Positions 16,091 through 26,013 of a stretch of DNA of 26,368 nucleotides are shown piece after piece. A model generated the notes under the pieces. That model was not told where the DNA came from. It saw nothing but the letters and a program-made list of their open reading frames with translations, and did no database searches. How positions within the stretch are numbered: position 1 is the stretch's first letter; each line of letters begins with the position of its first letter. A program made the translations under genes and the position numbers. The DNA is taken from contig JAILZY010000046.1 of the NCBI GenBank assembly GCA_023512255.1, positions 1-26,368 of the forward strand, given 5' to 3'. Source of the DNA: a bacterium (GTDB lineage: Bacteria; SZUA-182; DTGQ01).

Positions 16091-18070
16091 TCATTTGGAG
16101 CAGGAATCATCAGACTGAGTGAGGATGATCGGCAGCTCGATGGTGAAAGTGGTCCCCTCACCCTCCCTGCTCTCCACCTGGATATTTCCCTGATGATCTT
16201 TAATAATCCCGTAGCTTATGCTCAATCCAAGCCCTGTTCCCTTCCCCTCCCTCTTGGTGGTGAAAAACGGATCAAACACTCGGCTTATGTTCTCAGGTTT
16301 TATCCCCACGCCGCTATCACGAAATCTGATTTGGATCATGGCCATCTGATCCTTCTGAATCTTCCTAGCTTGAATATTCAATACCTTGTCAAAATCCTCA
16401 CCGGCCGCTCCGGCCTTTTTCAAGATAGCATCCCGAGCATTAATGATCAAATTTAAAAACACCTGCCCCAGTTGACCGCCCCGGGCACAGATATTTGGCA
16501 GACCAGGTTCATAATCCCGCTCAATTCGGATACCATCCCTAGCCAGCCGCCTTTCTATAAATGAAAGCACCTGGTCAATCAGCGCGGGAATGGAAACCTG
16601 GCTCTGCTCTTGCGCACCCTGCCGGGCAAAGGTCAGAAGATTTCTGATAATCGTGCTGATCCTCTGGCTGGCCTCAAGGATTCCCTGAACATAGGCATGG
16701 ATTTGCGTCCCTGGCCCGATCTCATCAAGCAGCAGCTCCGAATAGCCGACAATCACATTCATCGGGTTGTTAATCTCATGGGCCATCCCCGCAGCTAGCT
16801 CGCCGATAGAGGCCAGCTTGGATGACTGGACCAATTGAGCCTGAGCCTTCTCAAGCTGCTGATAGGCGCTCTTTAGGGCCTGGGTGCGCTCATTCACTTT
16901 TTTTTCCAGGTTTTTCCCCCACTCTCCCAGCTCTTCTTGCGACTTTCGCAAGGCCTGAATCATCCGGTTGAATGAGGAAGCAAGTTGGCCGATTTCATCC
17001 TGATTCGTAAGTTGAATGGTTTCTGACAGCTCTCCTTCGGTGGCGATCCGGTTGGCAAACTCGGTAAGCTGCCTGATCGGTTTAACCAGGCTCTGAGGAA
17101 TGAGAAAGCTGTAGAGTATAGTCAAAAAGATGATAAACAGCGTGGACCAGAGGATGAAATTCTTTGACCATTTGGCTACTTTATAGTATTCACTTTCAAG
17201 ATCGGCGACCTGATTCATAAAGTGTGAGCGAAGCTGCTCGATCAGCTCCTGAAGCTCTTCCATAGCCGGAACAGTGCGCTGGGTATAGATTTGCCTGGCC
17301 TTTCGATTATTTTCGACCCGCTGGTGAACCAGCTCATCCAGCCGGGCAAAATGGGCCCAAAATTCCTCATGGGCCGGCAAAATCTCATGATCATAAAACC
17401 TCTTTGCCTCCATCCACCTGCCTTGTTGGGCTAGGCGATATGCCTGACTCAAGGAGCTGTCCAGGCTCTGATGCAGCTTTTGCAGTGATTGGATGATCGC
17501 TATCCCCTGCTGATCACTGGCAGAAAAGTTTTGGTATATTTCATTAAACGAGGACAATAGCCCATCAAGACTGGGAAGAGGCTTTTTCCCCTTTTTCTCG
17601 ATCGCCTCGCCAAGCCCTATCATCTGCACAATGTACCTGCTTCTGGCTACTTCCATCAGGTGAGCTATATCACGTTGGTGGCCAGATCCATAGAGCAGGG
17701 AGAGAATCTCCCTGGCCGATTCATGGAGAATATGATGTGGGCGATCGATTCGCGAGTGAATCTGTCTGCTTTTTCTGTCTGGCGGCTCAAATGCTACATA
17801 CCATTTGCCGAATTCGCACTGATGAGGGTTTAGGCTACCCTGAAATTTCCGATTCAAGAGAAAGGTTTGGGCTAGATCATTCATCCACTTTCGGTGATGA
17901 CTCACGCTCTCATCCAGGAACATATCAAGAAGCAGCGTCCTGTTTAGTTTCTCTGACAGCCTCTCCATTTTGATAAAAGCACGATAAGAGACCAAGGCCA
18001 GAGCGATTATCAAAAGGAGCACGGTCAGAAAACTTATGATTATCTTTTGGCCGAAACTGGTTATCTTCAT
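16091..18070 (-). CDS. Membrane histidine kinase with extracytoplasmic CZB sensor
   Basis: From the ATG at 18070 (AAGG 10 bases upstream; a GTG at 18079 is less likely) the product has 659 residues. Membrane helices at about 10-32 and 305-325 enclose a sensor of about 270 residues. Its first part is a CZB (chemoreceptor zinc-binding) domain with the full ligand pattern: HxxW at 59-62, CxFGxW at 85-90 and HxxxH at 112-116. The rest is helical. HAMP follows (about 326-378), then coiled coil, HisKA with His431 in AAGMAHEINNPMNV, and an ATPase domain with NLIINARDAI, DSGVGI, FDPFFTTK and GTGLGLSI. It should sense zinc or an oxidant through the zinc-cysteine site, outside the cytoplasm (inference). 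It heads a two-gene operon with the REC-PAS-kinase and is divergent from cheA. Confidence 0.9.
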   Translation of the reverse strand: MKITSFGQKIIISFLTVLLLIIALALVSYRAFIKMERLSEKLNRTLLLDMFLDESVSHHRKWMNDLAQTFLLNRKFQGSLNPHQCEFGKWYVAFEPPDRKSRQIHSRIDRPHHILHESAREILSLLYGSGHQRDIAHLMEVARSRYIVQMIGLGEAIEKKGKKPLPSLDGLLSSFNEIYQNFSASDQQGIAIIQSLQKLHQSLDSSLSQAYRLAQQGRWMEAKRFYDHEILPAHEEFWAHFARLDELVHQRVENNRKARQIYTQRTVPAMEELQELIEQLRSHFMNQVADLESEYYKVAKWSKNFILWSTLFIIFLTILYSFLIPQSLVKPIRQLTEFANRIATEGELSETIQLTNQDEIGQLASSFNRMIQALRKSQEELGEWGKNLEKKVNERTQALKSAYQQLEKAQAQLVQSSKLASIGELAAGMAHEINNPMNVIVGYSELLLDEIGPGTQIHAYVQGILEASQRISTIIRNLLTFARQGAQEQSQVSIPALIDQVLSFIERRLARDGIRIERDYEPGLPNICARGGQLGQVFLNLIINARDAILKKAGAAGEDFDKVLNIQARKIQKDQMAMIQIRFRDSGVGIKPENISRVFDPFFTTKREGKGTGLGLSISYGIIKDHQGNIQVESREGEGTTFTIELPIILTQSDDSCSK

Positions 18071-18634
18071 GATCGCCACGCCTTGTGAGAGAGATTTGCT
18101 TTCTTATTCGGAAAATAGAAACTTCTCATCGGTTTGACAAGGCGGTATTTATCGGGCGTTATTTATCGTAAGTTATTTATTCATAACCCATCTGGTCGTA
18201 ACCCATATGGCTAGTCGTAACCCATCTAGACGGCGCACAGCCCAAGCTACGGTATACAGCCCAAGAGCTTGATAAATCAGGATAATTAATGGATAAATCA
18301 GGATGAATAACCAGAATTGATAAGTTGAGTATAAATTTTTTAGAAGTATCTTTGTTCTCTGACCGTAAAGAGATATCAGGAAGGGGGGAAGCGAAGTGAG
18401 GAGCTGCTTTCTTTAGCCTGACCAAGAGCAAGAGGCTTTTTTCGTAAAGTGCCAAATACTCTACAAGGTGCCGAATACTTAAAAACTCAACCCAAGAGCT
18501 GGCTCTATTAGTTCTATTAGTCTCTATTAGTTCTATTAGTAATGATTAGTAATGAGGCAGCTTAAGGCGATCAAAGAATCATAAGGAGATAGAGCGCGTC
18601 ATAAGGAGACAGAGCGCGAGGCGGGGAGCTATCT
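18071..18634. other. Divergent intergenic region rich in short direct repeats
   Basis: This 564-bp region between the CZB kinase and cheA must hold promoters for both. It contains TAACCCAT at 18184, 18199 and 18218; GATAAATCAGGAT at 18271 and 18292; a GTGCC(A/G)AATACT pair near 18446 and 18468; CTATTAGT four times at 18505-18540; and a 20-bp tandem duplication at 18579-18618. No credible gene was found: a 92-codon minus-strand frame (18177-18455) is made mostly of these repeats. Confidence 0.6.
18579..18618 (+). repeat. 20-bp tandem duplication carrying AAGGAG, upstream of cheA
   Basis: The unit TCATAAGGAGAYAGAGCGCG is present twice in exact tandem (one T/C difference). Each copy holds an AAGGAG, but neither faces a start codon at a normal distance. 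The site that fits cheA is GGGGAG at 18623-18628, 6 bases before ATG 18635. Confidence 0.85.
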
Positions 18635-20494
18635 ATGATTGAGGATGCAGATCTTATCCTGGAGTTTTGTACAGAGGCCAAGGAGCACCTTGATAATCTT
18701 GATCTTGCTCTTTTGTCCCTGGAAGAGAAACCTGAAGACAAGGAGGCGATCAACGCAGTTTTCCGGCCAATCCATACCATCAAAGGGATGGCTGGATTTT
18801 TCAATTTCGTGGCTATCGGCAAACTGACCCATGTGGCGGAAAGCATTCTGGTTTCAGCCAGAGACAAAGGGATTGTCCTGCGGCCGGTGGTCATTGACAT
18901 GCTCTTTGAAACTGTGGATGTGCTTCGAAAATTGATCGACATTATCCAGAGTGAAGTAAGTGGCGGGGTTCTTTCCTCACAGGATGAAGTGCCGCCTGAG
19001 GTAGCCCGGCTAGTCAGCCGACTTGAGCTGGCCTCTGGAAATGAGGGTTTCGGGGAAGAGGGCGAGAAAAAGCTTGGTGAAATCCTGGTTGAGCAGGGAG
19101 CCATAGGTGAAGAGGATGTCGAGGAGGCTCTCAGAAAGCAAGCAGAAGAGGATGCAGGCAAGATCGGTGAGGTATTGATCCGATCTGGCAAGGCCAAGCC
19201 CCAGGATGTGGCCAAGGCTATCCGGGAGCAGAAAAACTTAAAAGCTGGAGAAAGCCGCAAGCCCAAGGCCGAGGAGGGGATCAGGGTCAGCGTGGAGAAG
19301 CTGGACAGCCTGGTCGATCTTGTCGGCGAGTTGGTAATAGCTCAGATTCAGGTGGCTAGCAGTGAGGTTCATGATCAAAAGCTAAGTAAAAATATTGCTC
19401 AGTTGAGCAAGATTACCCGAGAGCTACAAAATCTGACCATGTCGATGCACATGCTGCCGATTCGGCCCCTGTTTCAGCGAATGGAGAGACTGGTGCGGGA
19501 TGTAAGCCGCAAGGCTGGTAAACTGGTCAGGGTTACCTTGCGGGGGGAGGAAACCGAGCTGGACAGGCAGGTAATTGATACCCTGGCTGATCCCCTGGTC
19601 CATATGTTGCGCAATGCGGTAGATCACGGGATTGAGTCTCCTGAGGAGCGGGAGGCTTGCGGGAAGGACAAAACAGGAAATATTTACCTTGAAGCCAGGC
19701 ATGAGGCAGGAAATATTGTCATTGAGGTCAGGGATGATGGCCGGGGGCTATCTGAAAAAAAGATCTTTGATAAAGCACGGCAAAGGGGGTTGGTGGTCGA
19801 AGGTAAGGAGTATTCACGGGATGAGATTCTCAATTTTATCTTTCAGCCTGGCTTTTCTACGGCTGAAAAGATCACCGATATTTCAGGCCGCGGGGTAGGA
19901 ATGGATGTGGTCAAAAAAAAGATCGGATCTTTGCGCGGTGTGATTTCTATGGATACCAAGGAAGGTGAAGGAACCAGATTCAACATCAGGCTTCCGCTGA
20001 CCATGGCCATTATTGACGGTATGCTGGTTCAGTCAGCAGGAGAGCGGTACATATTCCCTACCTATTGCATCGAAGAATCCCTAAAACCCCAAAAAGAACA
20101 AATCGTCATCTGCCATAATCGGGGAAAGGTACTGCATCTTCGGGATTCAATCATTCCCCTGATTGATCTTGACCGGCTTTTGGGCATGAGCACATCGGCC
20201 AGGCGGCGAAAAGGGCCTTTCGAAGACTCAATCGACGAGTGTTCCGAAGACTCGATCGGCAGCGAGCGCGCAGAGGGGCTAGTCATGATCATTCGGGATG
20301 GGTCAAACAGGATCGGTTTTTTTGTGGATAACCTCATAGGTCAACAGCAGGTGGTTATCAAATCACTTGGCGAAGCCTTTCAAGGGCTTCAGGGGGTCTC
20401 GGGCGGGGCTATCCTGGCTGATGGTCGGGTGGGGTTGATTTTGGATGCTCATGGATTGCTTGAATATTATTCTACCCACTATCAGGGGGGATGA
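18635..20494 (+). CDS. cheA: CheA, chemotaxis histidine kinase with repeat linker in place of P2
   Basis: CheA couples chemoreceptors to response regulators. P1/HPt (1-105) has the phospho-accepting His47 in RPIHTIKGMAGFF. Residues 146-200 hold two helical repeats, LGEILVEQGAI...ALRKQ and IGEVLIRSGKA...AIREQ, which resemble the N-terminal modules of type II secretion/pilus ATPases; a classical CheY-binding P2 domain is not recognisable. P3 starts at VSVEKLDSLVDLVGEL (about 216). P4 has the N box in HMLRNAVDHGIESPEER, G1 in VRDDGRGL and G2 in GRGVGMDVV. P5, a CheW-like domain, ends the 619-residue protein. GGGGAG lies 6 bases before the ATG. It opens the chemosensory cluster. Confidence 0.95.
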   Translation: MIEDADLILEFCTEAKEHLDNLDLALLSLEEKPEDKEAINAVFRPIHTIKGMAGFFNFVAIGKLTHVAESILVSARDKGIVLRPVVIDMLFETVDVLRKLIDIIQSEVSGGVLSSQDEVPPEVARLVSRLELASGNEGFGEEGEKKLGEILVEQGAIGEEDVEEALRKQAEEDAGKIGEVLIRSGKAKPQDVAKAIREQKNLKAGESRKPKAEEGIRVSVEKLDSLVDLVGELVIAQIQVASSEVHDQKLSKNIAQLSKITRELQNLTMSMHMLPIRPLFQRMERLVRDVSRKAGKLVRVTLRGEETELDRQVIDTLADPLVHMLRNAVDHGIESPEEREACGKDKTGNIYLEARHEAGNIVIEVRDDGRGLSEKKIFDKARQRGLVVEGKEYSRDEILNFIFQPGFSTAEKITDISGRGVGMDVVKKKIGSLRGVISMDTKEGEGTRFNIRLPLTMAIIDGMLVQSAGERYIFPTYCIEESLKPQKEQIVICHNRGKVLHLRDSIIPLIDLDRLLGMSTSARRRKGPFEDSIDECSEDSIGSERAEGLVMIIRDGSNRIGFFVDNLIGQQQVVIKSLGEAFQGLQGVSGGAILADGRVGLILDAHGLLEYYSTHYQGG

Positions 20495-20500
20495 GACGCA

Positions 20501-20616
20501 TAAGTGCCCGACCATAAGGGTTGATAACTTGACATAATGACACATAATGACGCCAAGCCCATGGACAAGTGAAATAATTATCCTAACCAGGAGGTTATAA
20601 CATGATTGGTCGCTTA
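20501..20616. repeat. Family A palindromic element, copy 1
   Basis: A 116-bp element starting 6 bases after the cheA stop. It resembles 26011-26123 closely in its outer parts (shared TATAACTTGACATAATGAC-like and GACAAGTGAAAT-ATTATCCT blocks). The two ends are inverted repeats: TAAGTGCCCGACCA on the left, TGGTCGCTTA on the right, with GTTGATAAC/GTTATAAC inside. The TA at each outer end could be a target duplication, as in mariner/IS630-type miniature elements. No coding content. Confidence 0.8.
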
Positions 20617-20622
20617 ATAGAG

Positions 20623-20681
20623 AATAGCTGGCCATAATAGAAAATAGCTTGGCCATAGTGGAGGGAAATAGCTGGCTGGCC
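20623..20681 (+). repeat. Three diverged direct copies of AATAGCTGGCCATA
   Basis: Copies are at 20623-20636, 20643-20657 and 20667-20681, following family A element copy 1 in the cheA-cheW gap. They are not found elsewhere in the window. Confidence 0.7.
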
Positions 20682-20698
20682 GCAGCCGGCCAATTTTT
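20671..20698 (+). terminator. Possible attenuator hairpin before cheW
   Basis: GCTGGCTG and CAGCCGGC form an 8-bp stem (one G-T pair) around GCCG, followed by CAATTTTT. It lies 26 bases before cheW and could lower read-through from cheA into cheW. The T tract is only five long, so the call is tentative. Confidence 0.4.
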
Positions 20699-20723
20699 CA
20701 GAAAGAGGGGGTGCACATAAATT

Positions 20724-21287
20724 ATGCCGGAAGCACTGCTAGAGAAGAATAATCAGACTTTGGCGGCAAGAGAGGGGAAATATTTAACCTTTACCCTGGC
20801 TAATCAAGAGTATGGACTAGAGATTGTGAAGGTGAAAGAGATTATCGGTGCGATGGAAGTTACGGCTGTTCCGCAAACCCCTGCTTATGTCGAGGGAGTC
20901 ATCAACCTGCGAGGAAAGATCATCCCGGTGGTTAATCTGCGGCTCAAGTTCGGCATGGAATTTTTAGAGCACACTGACCGAACCTGCATCATTGTTGCCG
21001 AAATCAAGGGAAGATCAGGGTCAATACCGATGGGCATGGTCGTTGATTCGGTCTCTGAAGTCATCCCCATTAGAAGGGAAGAGATGGAGGAGACACCTAA
21101 TTTTGGAGTAAAACTGGACACAGAGTATATCATGGGCATGGCCAAAGTCAAAGGCAAGGTAATTATTTTGTTGGATATCGATCAGGTTCTAAATGTCGAT
21201 GGCCTGCTCCTGATGGAGAATTTAAAATCAGAACCGGATAAGGGAGAGGATGCTGGTGGTGATTATGCTGAAGAGGAGGAGCAATGA
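20724..21287 (+). CDS. cheW: CheW, chemotaxis coupling protein
   Basis: CheW bridges chemoreceptors and CheA in the signalling array. The SH3-like double-barrel shows [20 protein letters not shown] near residue 20, VIGVINLRG-type [20 protein letters not shown] near 60, and [11 protein letters not shown] near 150. At 187 residues it is longer than usual because of an acidic C-terminal tail ending in YAEEEEQ. AGGGGGTG lies about 12 bases before the ATG. The gene overlaps the MCP start by four bases (ATGA), so the two are translationally coupled. Confidence 0.95.
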   Translation: MPEALLEKNNQTLAAREGKYLTFTLANQEYGLEIVKVKEIIGAMEVTAVPQTPAYVEGVINLRGKIIPVVNLRLKFGMEFLEHTDRTCIIVAEIKGRSGSIPMGMVVDSVSEVIPIRREEMEETPNFGVKLDTEYIMGMAKVKGKVIILLDIDQVLNVDGLLLMENLKSEPDKGEDAGGDYAEEEEQ

Positions 21288-23260
21288 TGCTTGACACTAT
21301 AGGAAAGAGAATTTGGGTTGGATTTGGGGTTATTCTGCTGCTTTTGTCGATTTTGGGTGGGATCAGCTTCTATGCTATCAATAGAATGGGGTATCTTGAT
21401 AAGGCCAACAAAATCGTCCAGGAAAACGCTGCTCTCCTTCACGAGGCGGAAAGAGATCATTTAGCCTGGCTCAATGAACTATCCTCTCTTTTTTTGAAAA
21501 AAGAGGTCGGCAGACTAAATATTCAGACCGATGATCATCAGTGTAAATTCGGAAAATGGCTCTATGGTCCAAAGGCTGAAGAAATGGCCAGGATCGATCC
21601 TGAGATCGCTCGGCTGCTGGGAAAAATCAAACAGCCTCATCAGGAGCTTCATAGTTCAGCCAAGCAGATTGAAAACTTATATATAAAATTCGATTATAAA
21701 ATCGATGCCCTGCTGGCAGAGCGATGGATAGAGCACTTGAGGTGGGCTAATGAGCTTAGAGATTATCTTGTGAGCGGGAAAAGATTTACCGGTTCAATAA
21801 ATCCTCAGCAGTGCGCTTTCGGCCAATGGTATGCAACCTTCCAGACAGAAGATCCAAAGCTCAACTCCCTGTTTGGTAAATGGGCCTCCCCCCATGAGAC
21901 TGTTCACAATTCAGCCCGTAAAATCATTGAGGCTTATGAGAGCGGGGACAGGAGCAAAGCTATGAGCATATATGAGCAGGAAACCCTGCCTGCTCTTAAT
22001 CAGCTCAGCCTATGCTATCAGGAGACTATGGACTATATTGATCAGATCGTGGATAAAAATAATCAGGCGATTCAGGTTTTTCAGGATTTAACCCAGCAAA
22101 ACGCTGAGCAGGTTCTCGGATACCTGACCCAAATTGAAGGTATCCTGGAGAAACATCAAAAATCCTTCCAGAATCAGTATGACTCTTTTTCCTCATTTAT
22201 TCATAAATTCATGCCTATAACCGCTCTGCTGACCCTGACTATCGGCGGTCTGATTGCCTTTCTTCTGTCTCAGAACATCATTGGTCCCTTGCGGCGAATC
22301 ATCTCTACCCTGTCCAATGGAGCTCAGCAGGTGTATTCTGCCTCCGAGCAGATCTCTTCATCCAGTCAGCAGTTGGCTGAAGGGGCCTCGCAGCAGGCTG
22401 CCTCTTTGCAGGAGACCTCAGCCTCTCTTGAAGAGATCACCTCTATGACCAAAAATAACGCCGACCATGCTCACCAGGCTAATCAACTAATGCAGGAAAC
22501 TAGGAACGTGGTTGAAGAGGCCAGCCAGTCGATGAAGGCTATGGATCAATCCATGAGTGAGCTTTCTACCTCAAGTGAGGAGATCGGCAAGATCATCAAG
22601 ACTATTGATGAGATCGCTTTCCAGACTAATCTTTTAGCTCTCAATGCCGCGGTTGAGGCAGCCAGAGCGGGTGAGGCTGGCAAGGGGTTTGCCGTGGTGG
22701 CTGATGAGGTCCGCAACCTGGCCCAGCGAGCGGCCGAGGCAGCCAGAAATACCTCTAGCATGATCGAAGATGCGGTCCACAAGATAAATGAGGGATCTAA
22801 TCTGGCCAAGCGCACCTTTGAGGCTTTCGAGAAGGTAGCCGCAAGTGCCGATAAGGTGGCTGGTCTGGTCAGCGAGATTGCGGCTGCCTCTAAAGAGCAG
22901 GCGCAGGGGATCGACCAGGTCAATATAGCTATCAGCCAGATGGATAAAGTAACTCAGCAAACCGCGGCTAGCGCTGCTCAAGGAGCAGCTTCGGCTGAGA
23001 AGCTGCATCTTCAGTCCGAAAGCCTTAAGGCAATGGTGGCTGACCTAACCAGGGTTGTTGGTGCCAGCAGCAAGGGGCAGGAAATCATCCTGGCTGTCGA
23101 TCAGACCTCCACTGCCCGGCTTCCCAGGATAGCCGGTGTCGAAAGAGGCATGGTTGACAGGAGAGCAAAGAGTCAGGCTACTCCAAAGGGTGGGAGGGTG
23201 GTCAAACCAGAGCAGATTATCCCCCTGGATGATAATGACTTTACGGATTTCAACGGCTAG
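21284..23260 (+). CDS. Methyl-accepting chemotaxis protein with tandem CZB sensor domains
   Basis: A 658-residue chemoreceptor (657 if the ATG at 21287 is used, which is better spaced from GGAGGA at 21275-21280). Helices at about 10-30 and 311-328 bracket a sensor of 280 residues holding two CZB domains, both with all zinc ligands: HxxW 59-62, CxFGxW 87-92, HxxxH 119-123; and HxxW 151-154, CxFGxW 177-182, HxxxH 204-208. The second is the closer match to the CZB domain of the neighbouring kinase ([12 protein letters not shown] against RKFQGSLNPHQC). HAMP is reduced to about 20 residues. The signalling tip reads [20 protein letters not shown], with methylation helices rich in [14 protein letters not shown]. 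No CheR-tethering C-terminal pentapeptide is seen. Confidence 0.94.
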   Translation: MMLDTIGKRIWVGFGVILLLLSILGGISFYAINRMGYLDKANKIVQENAALLHEAERDHLAWLNELSSLFLKKEVGRLNIQTDDHQCKFGKWLYGPKAEEMARIDPEIARLLGKIKQPHQELHSSAKQIENLYIKFDYKIDALLAERWIEHLRWANELRDYLVSGKRFTGSINPQQCAFGQWYATFQTEDPKLNSLFGKWASPHETVHNSARKIIEAYESGDRSKAMSIYEQETLPALNQLSLCYQETMDYIDQIVDKNNQAIQVFQDLTQQNAEQVLGYLTQIEGILEKHQKSFQNQYDSFSSFIHKFMPITALLTLTIGGLIAFLLSQNIIGPLRRIISTLSNGAQQVYSASEQISSSSQQLAEGASQQAASLQETSASLEEITSMTKNNADHAHQANQLMQETRNVVEEASQSMKAMDQSMSELSTSSEEIGKIIKTIDEIAFQTNLLALNAAVEAARAGEAGKGFAVVADEVRNLAQRAAEAARNTSSMIEDAVHKINEGSNLAKRTFEAFEKVAASADKVAGLVSEIAAASKEQAQGIDQVNIAISQMDKVTQQTAASAAQGAASAEKLHLQSESLKAMVADLTRVVGASSKGQEIILAVDQTSTARLPRIAGVERGMVDRRAKSQATPKGGRVVKPEQIIPLDDNDFTDFNG

Positions 23261-23376
23261 GCAGCCCTCGCGGCTTGACCTCGGCCAGAAGCCAGCGACA
23301 ACTATAGCCAGCTATAACCGAGAAGCCAGCGACAATTATATCCAGCGATAACTAGCGATAACAACTAGCGATAACT
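23261..23376 (+). repeat. Direct-repeat spacer before cheR
   Basis: The 116-bp mcp-cheR gap is almost all repeats. GAAGCCAGCGACAA is at 23288 and 23322, and AGCGATAACTA is at 23344 and 23367 with a partial copy at 23354. The last copy runs into the cheR start codon. No Shine-Dalgarno sequence is visible. Confidence 0.8.
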
Positions 23377-24171
23377 ATGGATGAGCGAACCTTTCGCCAA
23401 TATGCATCCTTGATCTATGCTCACAGTGGGATCAACCTTGGTGAGAGCAAGAAAGAGCTTTTGCGGGCTCGGCTGTCTAAACGGATGCACGAGGTAGGGA
23501 TCTCTAACTACCAGGAGTATTATGAGTACATAGTCAGGGATCCAAAAAAGGAGGAGCTGGCCTCTCTTTTGGATGTCATCTCGACCAATGTTACTGGTTT
23601 CTTTAGGGAAAAGGACCACTTTGATTTCCTGGCCTCAGTGCTTAAGGAATGGTGGCAGGCTGGTCAGCGGAAGTTTCGCTTCTGGTCTGCTGGATGCTCA
23701 AGCGGGGAGGAGCCCTTTTCGCTAGCTATTACCATTCTTGAGACCCTGGGAGGGGAGAGATTCCTGGATGCCAAAATCCTGGCTACGGATATCTCAAAAC
23801 AAGTTTTGAGCAAAGCAAGGCGAGGCATCTATGAAAAGAGAAACCTGGCTGGCCTTCCGGTTCAAGAGAGCAAATATTTTCAACCTGCCGGAGAGGGTCT
23901 GGTGGAAGTGCAGGAATTTGTCCGAAAAATGGTTGTTTTCAATTATCTCAATCTCCAAGGGCCAGAATATCCCTTCCGAGGGCCGCTTGATGCCATTTTT
24001 TGCCGCAATGTGATGATTTATTTCGACGAGCAGGGCCGCAGGAAAATAATCGACCGCTTTCATCGCCTGCTCAAGGATTCGGGATATTTGCTGGTTGGAC
24101 ATTCAGAAAGCCTGCTTGGTTTGGCTAGTGGATTTCGGTATGTTCAACCCTCTATCTACCAAAAGGTGTAA
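23377..24171 (+). CDS. cheR: CheR, chemoreceptor glutamate methyltransferase
   Basis: CheR methylates glutamates of the MCP with S-adenosylmethionine for adaptation. The N-terminal helical domain includes GINLGESKKELLRARL and the hallmark TNVTGFFRE at residues 70-78. The methyltransferase domain has the SAM loop SAGCSSGEEPFS at 104-115, ILATDISKQVLSKAR and FCRNVMIYFDEQGRRKI. At 264 residues it is of standard length with no added domain. The ATG at 23377 lacks a recognisable ribosome-binding site because repeats occupy the leader; an unusual initiation context or a low translation rate is possible. Confidence 0.95.
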   Translation: MDERTFRQYASLIYAHSGINLGESKKELLRARLSKRMHEVGISNYQEYYEYIVRDPKKEELASLLDVISTNVTGFFREKDHFDFLASVLKEWWQAGQRKFRFWSAGCSSGEEPFSLAITILETLGGERFLDAKILATDISKQVLSKARRGIYEKRNLAGLPVQESKYFQPAGEGLVEVQEFVRKMVVFNYLNLQGPEYPFRGPLDAIFCRNVMIYFDEQGRRKIIDRFHRLLKDSGYLLVGHSESLLGLASGFRYVQPSIYQKV

Positions 24172-24490
24172 GGTAAATGCTTCTTTCGCTAAGTGCGTAA
24201 CACAAGTGCGCAGCGGATCAATTAAGTATCAATTGTAGGTGCGGATAAGCTAATTGCAGGGGCGGACCTTTGTGCCCGCCCAGCTTGCGCACTTTATTAG
24301 CGAAAAGAGCAGTAAAGATTTAAGGTGTAACTACCAGTAAAGATGTAAGGTTGTAGGTATTTAAGGTATTAAACAACGCTCAAGGATTGTTCGATTTGAA
24401 GAAGGATAAACCGGAAATCTCTCTTTTGAGGCGATAGAAAGAACACAGTGGACATGCCTCAAGGCTGAAGCACACGAGAAAGAAAAGATT
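24172..24490. other. cheR-cheD spacer
   Basis: This 319-bp gap contains family B element copy 2 (24181-24308), then a 25-bp-period direct duplication of CAGTAAAGATKTAAGGT (24310-24326 and 24335-24351), then about 140 bases with no structure that I can name. No gene or clear promoter is seen. Confidence 0.6.
24181..24308 (+). repeat. Family B inverted-repeat element, copy 2
   Basis: The left end TTCTTTCGCTAAGTGCG is the inverse of the right end GCGCACTTTATTAGCGAAAAGA. Inside are AATTGTAGGTGCGG and a related AATTGCAGGGGCGG, followed by ACCTTTGTGCCCGCCC, a small GGGCGG/CCGCCC palindrome. Copy 1 is at 13296-13393 in opposite orientation and is about 30 bp shorter. It begins 9 bases after the cheR stop. 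Confidence 0.8.

Positions 24491-26010
<1,520 letters not shown>

Positions 26011-26013
<3 letters not shown>

Noticed and set aside
16084-16161. N-terminal extension of the REC-PAS-kinase to 16161
   Set aside because: The added residues overlap the 3' end of the upstream kinase gene and lie before a good GAGGAAG and the true REC strand beginning at Met 16083.
18177-18455. A 92-codon minus-strand frame in the kinase-cheA gap
   Set aside because: Its second half is made of the short direct repeats of the gap, it has no domain, no good ribosome-binding site and an unlikely composition.
18571-19266. A 231-codon minus-strand frame opposite cheA
   Set aside because: It is Ser/Arg-rich shadow sequence opposite well-supported CheA domains P1 and linker.
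13235-24490. CRISPR array among the many short repeats
   Set aside because: Repeats are diverged, differ from gap to gap and lack regular unique spacers; no cas gene is present.
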